Made by a program: the position numbers and the translations under genes. A model generated the notes under the pieces. That model saw only the letters and a program-made list of their open reading frames with translations. It made no database searches and was not told the origin of the DNA. This document shows, in pieces, positions 1 through 6,121 of a DNA stretch of 8,749 nucleotides (positions are counted from its first letter, which is position 1; the number at the start of each line of letters is the position of its first letter). Origin of the DNA: Betaproteobacteria bacterium UBA931 (GTDB lineage Bacteria; Pseudomonadota; Gammaproteobacteria; Burkholderiales; Casimicrobiaceae); contig DBDN01000086.1 of assembly GCA_002293615.1 (NCBI GenBank), forward strand, positions 17,406 through 26,154. The letters run 5' to 3'.

Positions 1-24
1 CCTGTCCGTATTGCTCTTGATTGA
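1..24 (+). CDS. ccmB: Probable C-terminal tail of CcmB (haem exporter permease subunit), truncated by window edge
   Basis: In the first frame the window opens with seven codons reading PVRIALD and then a TGA at 22-24. CcmB proteins, as I recall them, end in a short stretch of the type A-x-RI-x-hydrophobic-x, and ccmB normally lies immediately before ccmC in System I operons. The reading frame therefore fits the last residues of CcmB, the membrane permease of the CcmAB ABC complex that releases holo-CcmE from CcmC. Only seven residues are visible, so the call rests mainly on position. The gap to ccmC is 31 bp. Confidence 0.4.
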   Translation, partial: PVRIALD

Positions 25-55
25 ATATGATGATTAACGCGAGGATTATAAAAAC

Positions 56-796
56 ATGAGCGGTTTCAAATACGCATCCCCTGCGCAGTTTTATCCGCTG
101 GCTGGAAAACTAATACCGGTTTTCTTGGCGTTGGCGACGATTCTGCTGGTGATCGGGCTGACGATCGGGCTTTATATTGCGCCGATTGATGTGACACAAA
201 AGGATTCATACCGAATTATTTTTATTCATGTGCCTGCGGCATGGATGTCGATGTTCCTTTATGTGATGATGGCGGTTTGGTATGCTGTTGCGCTGGGTGC
301 GAATACGCGGCTTTCGGCGATGATGGGACAGGCGATTGTGCCGACCGGCGCGCTGATGACTGTGCTGGCATTGTGGACGGGTTCGTTCTGGGGCAAGCCC
401 ACCTGGGGGACGTACTGGGAATGGGACGCGCGGATGACATCCGAACTCGTGCTGTTATTCCTTTATCTCGGCGTGATCGCGTTGCGCAATGCGATTGATG
501 ATCCGCGCCGCGCCGATAAGGCTTGCGGGGTGTTGGCAATTGTCGGGGTGGTTAATGTTCCGATCATTTATTTCTCTGTGCAATGGTGGAATACGTTACA
601 TCAAGGCGCGACTATTTCCGTCGGGCAAAAATCTATCGATAGTATGATGCTGACCGGTTTGTTGGTGATGGTGTTTGCGTTCTGGTTTTATGCGATAGTG
701 ATCACGCTGATGCGTTTGCGGGCGGTGATTCTGGAGCGCGAGGCCGGGGCGAATTGGGTATCGCGTTTGCCGGAGGTGAAGGAGGAGTGGCGATGA
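56..796 (+). CDS. ccmC: CcmC, haem-handling membrane protein for CcmE loading
   Basis: This 246-residue inner-membrane protein presents haem on the periplasmic side and transfers it to CcmE in System I cytochrome c maturation. Six hydrophobic segments can be read (about 20-42, 57-80, 92-109, 128-144, 156-174 and 197-220). The tryptophan-rich WWD-type signature WGTYWEWDARMT lies at 117-128. The two haem-ligand histidines of the family are present: H58 in FIHVPAAW and H182 in WWNTLHQG (177-184), close to E. coli H60 and H184. Length is typical of the family. The ATG at 56 follows a GAGGA at 41-45. The stop overlaps the ccmD start in ATGA, which implies translational coupling. I see no promoter directly upstream, so transcription probably begins upstream of ccmA/ccmB outside the window. 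Confidence 0.97.
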   Translation: MSGFKYASPAQFYPLAGKLIPVFLALATILLVIGLTIGLYIAPIDVTQKDSYRIIFIHVPAAWMSMFLYVMMAVWYAVALGANTRLSAMMGQAIVPTGALMTVLALWTGSFWGKPTWGTYWEWDARMTSELVLLFLYLGVIALRNAIDDPRRADKACGVLAIVGVVNVPIIYFSVQWWNTLHQGATISVGQKSIDSMMLTGLLVMVFAFWFYAIVITLMRLRAVILEREAGANWVSRLPEVKEEWR

Positions 797-987
797 AAGA
801 GTTTTTCGCAATGGGCGGATACGCCTTTTATATTTGGATGGCTTACGCGGCGGCGGCTTTTTTATGCGTCGCGGAAATCATTGCCGTACGTGCGCGTATG
901 CGTAAAGCGCGGATAATGGCGGCACATCGTGCCGAAACGGATGCCACCGATAAGGGTGCGGCGCGATTGACGGAGGCGCAATCATAA
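793..987 (+). CDS. ccmD: CcmD, small membrane adaptor of the CcmABCDE complex
   Basis: This 64-residue protein has one transmembrane helix (about 11-32) followed by a basic cytoplasmic stretch (RARMRKAR, 33-40), the usual CcmD build. The N-terminal GGYAFYIWMAYAAAA segment (8-22) matches the family pattern GGYAxYVWxAY. CcmD helps release haem-loaded CcmE from CcmC. I chose the ATG at 793 because it overlaps the ccmC stop (ATGA) and has a strong ribosome site, GGAGGAG, just upstream at about 780-786. An in-frame ATG at 754 would add 13 residues inside ccmC and has no such site. The tail after residue 41 is polar and poorly conserved, and somewhat longer than in many homologues. The stop TAA shares one base with the ccmE start (TAATG). 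Confidence 0.93.
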   Translation: MKEFFAMGGYAFYIWMAYAAAAFLCVAEIIAVRARMRKARIMAAHRAETDATDKGAARLTEAQS

Positions 988-1469
988 TGACGGAGCAACA
1001 GGTTAACGGTAATGGCGCGATGAGCGCCCGGAAAAAACGCTTTCTCTGGATTGGCTTTGCGTTATTGCTTTCTGCTGCGGTGGCGGCGTTGGTGACCAAA
1101 GGGTTAAGCGCAAATGTCACTTATTTTTATTCGCCGAGCGAAGTGGCGCAGAACATAGCGCCGAAAGATCGTGCGTTTCGTATCGGTGGTATGGTGGAAG
1201 AGCACAGTGTCCAGCGTGCGCCGGACGGGCTGACGATTTACTTCGGGATAACGGACAGCTTGCATGTGGTGAGAGCCGCATATACCGGCATTCTTCCCGA
1301 TCTTTTCGCCGAAGGCAAAGGCGTTGTAGCGCAGGGTAAGCTCGATGAAAAAGGAGTGTTTCAGGCGACGCGCGTGTTGGCAAAGCATGACGAAAATTAC
1401 GTGGCTCCCGAAGTGGCCGAGGCAATGGACAAGGCCCATAAAGAAGCCGTGATGAAAACGCTGCAATAA
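987..1469 (+). CDS. ccmE: CcmE, periplasmic haem chaperone
   Basis: CcmE covalently binds haem on a histidine and carries it from CcmC to the CcmF/H/I ligase. The 160-residue protein has a basic N-terminus (ARKKR, 14-18), one membrane anchor (about 19-37) and a periplasmic beta-barrel (OB-fold) domain. The haem-binding motif LAKHDENY is at 131-138, with haem ligand H134 and the axial Tyr Y138. It is therefore the classical histidine type and not the CXXXY variant of some archaea and sulfate reducers. The start at 987 is supported by GGAGG at 972-976. A second in-frame ATG at 1020 (MSARKKR) resembles the usual CcmE N-terminus but lacks a clear ribosome site, so it remains a possible alternative. 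The final 20 residues are a charged helix, as is common for this family. Confidence 0.97.
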   Translation: MTEQQVNGNGAMSARKKRFLWIGFALLLSAAVAALVTKGLSANVTYFYSPSEVAQNIAPKDRAFRIGGMVEEHSVQRAPDGLTIYFGITDSLHVVRAAYTGILPDLFAEGKGVVAQGKLDEKGVFQATRVLAKHDENYVAPEVAEAMDKAHKEAVMKTLQ

Positions 1470-1502
1470 CGCTGGCGTCAATCAGAATAAGAGAGAAATT
1501 TT

Positions 1503-3512
1503 ATGATTCCTGAGATAGGGCAATTTGCGCTGATTCTGGCGCTGGTATTGGTGCTGGTGCAAGGCACGTTGCCGTTGGCCGGCGCTGCGCGGGGTATCCC
1601 CGCATGGATGTCTTTGGCACGACGCACGGCACAGAGTTCGTTTTTGTTTCTGGCGCTGGCGTTTGGCTGCTTGCTTTATTCGTTTATCATCAATGATTTT
1701 TCGGTATTGAATGTGGCGACCAACTCCAATACGCACTTGCCGCTGCATTATCGTATTGCGGCGTCGTGGGGCTCGCACGAAGGCTCAATCATGATGTGGG
1801 TGCTGATGCTGGGCATGTGGTCGTGTGCGGTGAGTATTTTTTCCCGACATTTGCCCGAGGAGGTTGTGGCTCGGGTGCTCGGTGTGATGGGGCTGGTGAC
1901 CACGGGGCTGCTGCTTTTCATGTTGTTGACTTCCAACCCGTTTGAGCGCTTGTTTCCGGTGCCGCTTGAGGGACGCGACCTTAATCCTTTGTTGCAGGAT
2001 CCGGGTATGGCGTTACACCCGCCGACTTTGTATATGGGGTATGTCGGTTTTTCGGTCGCGTTTGCGTTTGCGGTGGCGGCGTTGCTGGGCGGGCGCTTGG
2101 ACGCTACTTGGGCGCGCTGGTCGCGTCCTTGGACAACGTTGGCTTGGTGCTTTCTGACCGTTGGTATCATGATTGGAAGCTGGTGGGCATATTACGAGCT
2201 TGGCTGGGGCGGCTGGTGGTTCTGGGATCCGGTAGAAAACGCTTCATTGCTTCCCTGGCTGATCGGCACTGCGCTGATACATTCGTTGGCGGTGACGGAG
2301 AAGCGCGGTACATTCAAAATCTGGACGGTATTGTTGGCGATTTGCGCATTTTCATTATCGCTGCTCGGTACATTTCTTGTTCGTTCCGGTGTATTGACTT
2401 CAGTACATGCGTTCGCGACCGATCCACGGCGCGGCATGTTTATTCTTGTGTTCCTTGCTCTGGTAATCGGTGGTTCGCTGGTGCTGTTTGCATTCCGCGC
2501 ACCGCGCGTCGGTACGGCGGGAACGTTCAAAATTGTTTCGCGGGAATCGTCATTGCTCGGCAATAATATTTTACTGACGGTAGCTTGCGGTACAGTATTG
2601 CTCGGTACGCTTTATCCGCTTTTTCTCGATGCGCTCAATCTGGGCAAAATCTCCGTCGGCCCGCCGTATTTTGAAGCGGTGTTTGTCCCCATTATGGCGG
2701 TATTGGTTGCGCTGATGGGCATCGGCCCGATGGCGCGCTGGAAAGAATCGTCGCCGAGAGAATTGAGACATAAACTGCGTTGGCCGTTACTGATTACGAT
2801 AGTCTGTGCGTTGGCGTTGCCTTTGGTTCTCGGACGTACCGAATGGAAGAGCGTTGCGTTGCTGGCGCTCGGATTTGGCATGGCATTTTGGATTATCACA
2901 ACGCTTGTTGCCGTTGTTCTGGAGCGGCTGCACCATTTGCAGGGTGGGTTTACGGACAAATTGCGCCGTCAGCCGCGCAGTTTTTGGGGAATGATTCTGG
3001 CGCATCTGGGTGTTGCGGTATTTATTATTGGCGTGACGGTAGTTAAAGGGTTTGAGGCGGAGCGCGACGTGCGCATGGCTCCCGGCGATACGGTGTCCGT
3101 GGGCGGTTATACGTTTAAGTTTGTCGGCATCGCTGAGACACAGGAAGGGCCGAACTATTCGGCGTCGCGTGGCACGTTTGATCTCATTAAAGACGATAAG
3201 CTGGTACGCAATCTTTATCCGGAAAAACGGATTTACTTTTCGCACGGAATGCCGATGACGGAAGCGGCGATTGATTCTGGTTTTTTGGGTGACCGCTACG
3301 TTTCGCTCGGCGAAGAAATCAATGACGGTAAAGGATCATGGAGCGTGCGTGTATACCATAAGCCGTTTGTGACCTGGATCTGGTTGGGTTGCATGCTGAT
3401 GACGCTCGGCGGTATTTTTGCTTTGCTGGATCGTCGTTATCGCATCAATATGCGTAAAGAAGCAAAATTGCCGCTGACGGGCGAAAACGATTTGTCGGGT
3501 TCCGCGCGTTGA
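1503..3512 (+). CDS. ccmF: CcmF, core subunit of the cytochrome c haem lyase
   Basis: CcmF (669 residues; E. coli has about 647) takes haem from CcmE, reduces it with its own b haem and ligates it to apocytochrome CXXCH motifs together with CcmH and CcmI. It is a polytopic membrane protein with many hydrophobic helices. The periplasmic WWD haem-binding signature WGGWWFWDPVENASLLPW is at 235-252. The four conserved histidines are all visible: H172 in LHPP, H260, H302 in VHAFA, and H501 in AHLG, equivalent to E. coli H173, H261, H303 and H491. A large soluble periplasmic region lies at about 515-620 before the last helix (622-641). The start follows a weak AGAGAGA about 6-12 bases upstream, and the gap to ccmE is 33 bp. 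Nothing marks it as an NrfE-type specialised paralogue, and its place in a full ccm operon argues for the general enzyme. Confidence 0.97.
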   Translation: MIPEIGQFALILALVLVLVQGTLPLAGAARGIPAWMSLARRTAQSSFLFLALAFGCLLYSFIINDFSVLNVATNSNTHLPLHYRIAASWGSHEGSIMMWVLMLGMWSCAVSIFSRHLPEEVVARVLGVMGLVTTGLLLFMLLTSNPFERLFPVPLEGRDLNPLLQDPGMALHPPTLYMGYVGFSVAFAFAVAALLGGRLDATWARWSRPWTTLAWCFLTVGIMIGSWWAYYELGWGGWWFWDPVENASLLPWLIGTALIHSLAVTEKRGTFKIWTVLLAICAFSLSLLGTFLVRSGVLTSVHAFATDPRRGMFILVFLALVIGGSLVLFAFRAPRVGTAGTFKIVSRESSLLGNNILLTVACGTVLLGTLYPLFLDALNLGKISVGPPYFEAVFVPIMAVLVALMGIGPMARWKESSPRELRHKLRWPLLITIVCALALPLVLGRTEWKSVALLALGFGMAFWIITTLVAVVLERLHHLQGGFTDKLRRQPRSFWGMILAHLGVAVFIIGVTVVKGFEAERDVRMAPGDTVSVGGYTFKFVGIAETQEGPNYSASRGTFDLIKDDKLVRNLYPEKRIYFSHGMPMTEAAIDSGFLGDRYVSLGEEINDGKGSWSVRVYHKPFVTWIWLGCMLMTLGGIFALLDRRYRINMRKEAKLPLTGENDLSGSAR

Positions 3513-3549
3513 TACGTTTGACACAGTTTTTATAGGTATTCGACAAAAA

Positions 3550-4086
3550 ATGAAAAGAAAGCTGTTATTGCTGATCCCGCTTCTGGTCTTTGTGGTGCTT
3601 GCCGGTTTTTTTGTGGTTGGCCTGGATCGCAACCCAAGGGAAATTCCATCGCCGCTGATCGGAAAGCCGGTGCCAAAATTTTCATTGCCGACACTAAGCG
3701 ATGAAAACAAAATCATCACGGAAAAAGATTTTGCCGGGCAGGTCTGGCTGTTGAATGTCTGGGCATCGTGGTGCGTTTCCTGCCGTACCGAGCATCCGGT
3801 TTTGGTGGAAAACGCGGAGTTGATAGGGGTACCGATCATTGGGTTGAACTACAAAGACAAAAGATCGGATGGCGTGGCATGGTTGGCGCGTTATGGCGAC
3901 CCTTATTCATTTTCCATTGTGGATGCCGATGGCCGTTTCGGTATCGACCTTGGTGTTTACGGGGTGCCGGAGACTTTTTTAATGGATAAGCAAGGTGTTG
4001 TTCGTTATAAGCACACTGGGCCGATTACGATTGAATCGTTGCGCGCGGTGATCATTCCCAAGATCAAGGAGTTGAAAGAGCAATGA
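3550..4086 (+). CDS. ccmG: CcmG/DsbE, periplasmic thioredoxin-like thiol reductant
   Basis: This 178-residue membrane-anchored thioredoxin keeps apocytochrome c cysteines (or CcmH) reduced so that haem can be attached, drawing electrons from DsbD. The N-terminal anchor is at about 4-24 after MKRK. The thioredoxin domain spans about 40-175, with active site WCVSC at 74-78 (C75, C78). The CcmG signature GVYGVPETFLMD is at 135-146, containing cis-Pro P140 and the acidic residue characteristic of the family. The ribosome site is weak: AGG at 3534-3536 is 13 bases from the ATG, so the start is chosen for its fit to the anchor. Its stop overlaps ccmH in ATGA. Confidence 0.96.
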   Translation: MKRKLLLLIPLLVFVVLAGFFVVGLDRNPREIPSPLIGKPVPKFSLPTLSDENKIITEKDFAGQVWLLNVWASWCVSCRTEHPVLVENAELIGVPIIGLNYKDKRSDGVAWLARYGDPYSFSIVDADGRFGIDLGVYGVPETFLMDKQGVVRYKHTGPITIESLRAVIIPKIKELKEQ

Positions 4087-4574
4087 AAAGAGCAATAAAT
4101 AGCTTTTTTTGTGTCGCCATATTCTGTTTTTTGAATGCTGCTCCGGTCTGGGCGAATGAGGCGATACCGACTGAAACTGATCCGGTTGCGCAAAAACGCG
4201 CGATGGAGTTGGCGGCAAAATTGCGTTGTCTGGTGTGCCAGAATCAATCCATTGCCGAATCCGATGCCGAGCTTGCAGTGGATTTGCGGCAGCAGGTACG
4301 CGAGCAGATTGCCGAAGGCAAATCGGATAAAGAAATTATCAAGTTTATGACTGATCGTTACGGCGATTTTGTGCTTTATCAGCCACCGGTAAAAGGCACA
4401 ACGATTTTTTTATGGGCGGGCCCATTAATCTTGTTGCTGCTGGGGTTGGTGGGAATGTTTTTCCTGTTGCGTAAACATGCGGGAAAAGCCGGCGAGGCAA
4501 CAGTGCCATTAACCGACGCCGAGCGCGCACGTGCTGCCGCTTTATTGCGGGAGCGTAGCGACTCGGAAGTGTAG
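4083..4574 (+). CDS. ccmH: CcmH (CycL-type), thiol-disulfide subunit of the haem lyase
   Basis: The protein has 163 residues with a signal peptide (1-24, cleavage likely after VWA), a small periplasmic three-helix domain, and one transmembrane helix at about 107-130 with a short cytoplasmic tail. The redox motif LRCLVCQNQSIAES begins at 47, with cysteines C49 and C52, the standard CcmH signature. It works with CcmG in reducing apocytochrome and is part of the CcmFHI ligase. The length corresponds to the short, N-terminal-domain-only form; the TPR part found fused in E. coli CcmH is the separate next gene. The ATG overlaps the ccmG stop, and AAGGAG lies at 4066-4071. Confidence 0.96.
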   Translation: MKRAINSFFCVAIFCFLNAAPVWANEAIPTETDPVAQKRAMELAAKLRCLVCQNQSIAESDAELAVDLRQQVREQIAEGKSDKEIIKFMTDRYGDFVLYQPPVKGTTIFLWAGPLILLLLGLVGMFFLLRKHAGKAGEATVPLTDAERARAAALLRERSDSEV

Positions 4575-4589
4575 ACTCAAGGAAAAATT

Positions 4590-5888
4590 ATGATCGGTTT
4601 TTTATTGGCCGCTATCGCGATGGTAGCAGCGGCAACATTATATTTATTTTGGCCGAAAGTGGGTAAGCCCCACCCTGCGCATGCTGTTTCGGATGCGGAG
4701 CGGGATCGCTCCAACCTTGAAATCATGCGCGACCAGATGAAAGAGCTGGAAAATGATTATATGGCTGGCGTGATCGGTAAAACCGAATACGATGAAGCGC
4801 AGGGAGAATTAAACCGCCGTACACTGGAAGAAACGGGACATCTTGCCCACGAAGGGAATAACAAAAAGCAGGCAATGGCGGCGTCGGCGATGAGTGATGT
4901 ATCGCCGAAATCGATCTGGGGGCTAGCGTCGTTTTTGGTGTTGCTGCTTGTGGCTGGCGCGCTGTACTGGGTGATCGGTTCGCCTGATGCTTTTTTGCCG
5001 AAAGCGCAGGTTGTCGCGCAACAGGAGGCGGATGATGCGCACAGTTTCACGGCCGAGCAATTTGATGCAATGCTGCAGAAATTTGCGGCACGTATGGCCC
5101 AGGAACCAGATAATATCGAGGGATGGCTGATGCTGGCGCGTTCTTACGCGGAAACAGGGAAGTATCAACAGGCGGTTGACGCTTATGAAAAAGTAATTGA
5201 CAAAGTCAGTGACGATCCGAACATTTTTGCCGATTACGCAGATCTTCTTGCCTATCTGCAAGGCGGAAAATTGGGAGAGCGCTCGATGGAAATGGTTGAA
5301 CGCGCGCTTAAAATTGACCCGACGCATTGGAAAGCGCTTGGGCTTGCGGGAACGCATGCGTTTGATTCGGGCAACTATAAGGACGCCGAGTCGTATTGGC
5401 TGAAGATGAAAGGTGCGCTTCCCGCCGGTTCGGAGATGAGCCGGATGATCGATGCCAGTATCGAAGAAGCACGGCAGCGGCAGATAGCGGGCGATAAAAA
5501 AGTTTCAGTCATTGCGCAAGACACACCGTCGAAACAAGGCAGCCATGCCCGTCTTGAGGGCACGGTTTCTTTGGCGCACGAGCTACAAGAGAAAGTATCG
5601 CCGGAAGATCGTCTTGTGGTTTATGCTCGCAGAGTGGAGGGCGCCGCGACACCTATAGCGTTTATCACCAAAACAGTCGCGGACTTGCCTTTATCGTTTG
5701 TGCTTGACGAATCGACAACCATGATCAAATCGGAAACGCTTGCTTCTGCCAAGAACGTAATCGTCGTGGCACGCGTCAGTAAGAGCGGCCAAGCCAATGC
5801 ACAGCCCGGCGATCTCGAGGGTATTTCGGTACCTGTTGACGTTAACGCAATCGGTGTACGAATTACTATCGATCGCGAAATCCAATAA
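4590..5888 (+). CDS. ccmI: CcmI, apocytochrome c chaperone with TPR domain
   Basis: CcmI (432 residues) captures the C-termini of apocytochromes and delivers them to the CcmF/CcmH ligase. Two membrane helices are visible, at about 2-20 and 110-130. Between them lies a charged cytoplasmic loop with the coiled-coil-like segment ERDRSNLEIMRDQMKELE (37-54) typical of CcmI. The periplasmic part has TPR-like repeats from about 175 to 275 (for example GWLMLARSYAETGKYQQAVDAYE, from 178) and a beta-rich C-terminal domain (about 318-430) that starts LEGTVSLA, which is also usual for the family. The start has AAGGAA at about 4579-4584. It is the last gene of the operon; the stop is at 5886-5888. Confidence 0.95.
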   Translation: MIGFLLAAIAMVAAATLYLFWPKVGKPHPAHAVSDAERDRSNLEIMRDQMKELENDYMAGVIGKTEYDEAQGELNRRTLEETGHLAHEGNNKKQAMAASAMSDVSPKSIWGLASFLVLLLVAGALYWVIGSPDAFLPKAQVVAQQEADDAHSFTAEQFDAMLQKFAARMAQEPDNIEGWLMLARSYAETGKYQQAVDAYEKVIDKVSDDPNIFADYADLLAYLQGGKLGERSMEMVERALKIDPTHWKALGLAGTHAFDSGNYKDAESYWLKMKGALPAGSEMSRMIDASIEEARQRQIAGDKKVSVIAQDTPSKQGSHARLEGTVSLAHELQEKVSPEDRLVVYARRVEGAATPIAFITKTVADLPLSFVLDESTTMIKSETLASAKNVIVVARVSKSGQANAQPGDLEGISVPVDVNAIGVRITIDREIQ

Positions 5889-5892
5889 GCGA

Positions 5893-5915
5893 TTATTGAG
5901 ACTGATTCTCAGTAA
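5893..5915. promoter_or_regulatory. Imperfect dyad just after ccmI: Fur-like box or weak terminator stem
   Basis: TTATTGAGA (5893-5901) pairs with TCTCAGTAA (5907-5915) around the loop CTGAT, giving nine pairs of which one is G-U in RNA. The central 15 bases (5897-5911) match the 7-1-7 Fur pattern TGATAAT-N-ATTATCA at 11 of 14 positions. It starts only 5 bases after the ccmI stop and has no run of T immediately after it, so it would be a poor Rho-independent terminator. Whether it binds a repressor or only stabilises the 3' end of the ccm mRNA cannot be settled here. Confidence 0.3.
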
Positions 5916-5957
5916 AATAATTGTTGTCTCTTTTCTCTATCTATACGCGGCTTCTTT

Positions 5958-5971
5958 TTGATATAAGTCAA
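5958..5971. promoter_or_regulatory. FNR/ANR-type binding site candidate
   Basis: The sequence TTGAT-ATAA-GTCAA matches the FNR consensus TTGAT-N4-ATCAA at nine of ten fixed positions. It lies 151 bp before the start of an octaheme nitrite reductase gene, the kind of gene usually switched on by FNR-family regulators when oxygen falls. Relative to the promoter proposed at 6020-6049 (start near 6056), the centre falls at about -91.5, one of the helical positions used by class I FNR promoters. A DNR/NnrR-type nitric oxide regulator recognises a similar site and cannot be excluded. Confidence 0.55.
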
Positions 5972-6019
5972 TAAGGGGCAACGATACCGAGAGAAGCAGG
6001 CGATACATTTTGTGAATCC

Positions 6020-6049
6020 TTGTTAGACTTCTCCGGACGGCTGTATAAA
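6020..6049 (+). promoter_or_regulatory. Candidate sigma70 promoter for the octaheme cytochrome gene
   Basis: A -35 element TTGTTA (6020-6025, 4 of 6 matches) and a -10 element TATAAA (6044-6049, 5 of 6 matches) are separated by 18 bp. Transcription would begin near 6056, giving a leader of about 66 bases. The FNR-like box is upstream. The elements are good but not unique in an A+T-rich gap, so this is a moderate call. Confidence 0.45.
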
Positions 6050-6060
6050 GCAGTCGTTTG
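6034..6060 (+). repeat. Inverted repeat enclosing the -10 element of the proposed promoter
   Basis: CGGACGGCTG (6034-6043) can pair with CAGTCGTTTG (6051-6060) around the 7-base loop TATAAAG, with three G-U pairs in RNA. The loop is the proposed -10 element. A moderately T-rich stretch (GCTTTTCTT) follows from 6061, so in read-through ccm mRNA it could act as a weak terminator, while in DNA it could be an operator. Both readings are inference. Confidence 0.3.
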
Positions 6061-6121
6061 GCTTTTCTTAGTTGTTTAGGAATTTAATTCTCAATCGTGT
6101 ACACAGAGAGGGGAGTTCGTT

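Larger units (their letters stand above)
5889..6121. other. Regulatory gap between ccmI and the octaheme cytochrome gene
   Basis: This 233-bp stretch has no credible coding region and is more A+T rich than its neighbours. From left to right it holds a 9-bp imperfect dyad (5893-5915), a pyrimidine-rich stretch (about 5921-5942), an FNR/ANR-like palindrome (5958-5971), a sigma70-like promoter (6020-6049) whose -10 lies in the loop of a second dyad (6034-6060), and a leader with a strong ribosome site (GAGAGGGGAG ending at 6115). There is no strong T-tracted terminator after ccmI, so some read-through of the ccm operon into the cytochrome gene is possible. Confidence 0.7.

Noticed and set aside
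222..539. Long open frames on the opposite strand inside the ccm genes and the octaheme gene
   Set aside because: All lie antisense to clearly conserved proteins, lack ribosome sites and have biased Arg/His/Ser-rich compositions typical of shadow frames.
754..792. Extended ccmD beginning at the in-frame ATG at 754
   Set aside because: It would overlap 43 bases of ccmC and lacks a ribosome site. The ATG at 793 has GGAGGAG upstream and the ATGA coupling, and gives the family N-terminus.
3518..3546. A perfect -35 hexamer TTGACA (3518-3523) between ccmF and ccmG, suggesting an internal operon promoter
   Set aside because: At 16-18 bp downstream the sequence is TCGACA, CGACAA or similar, with no -10 likeness; TATAGG comes far too soon (7-bp spacer).
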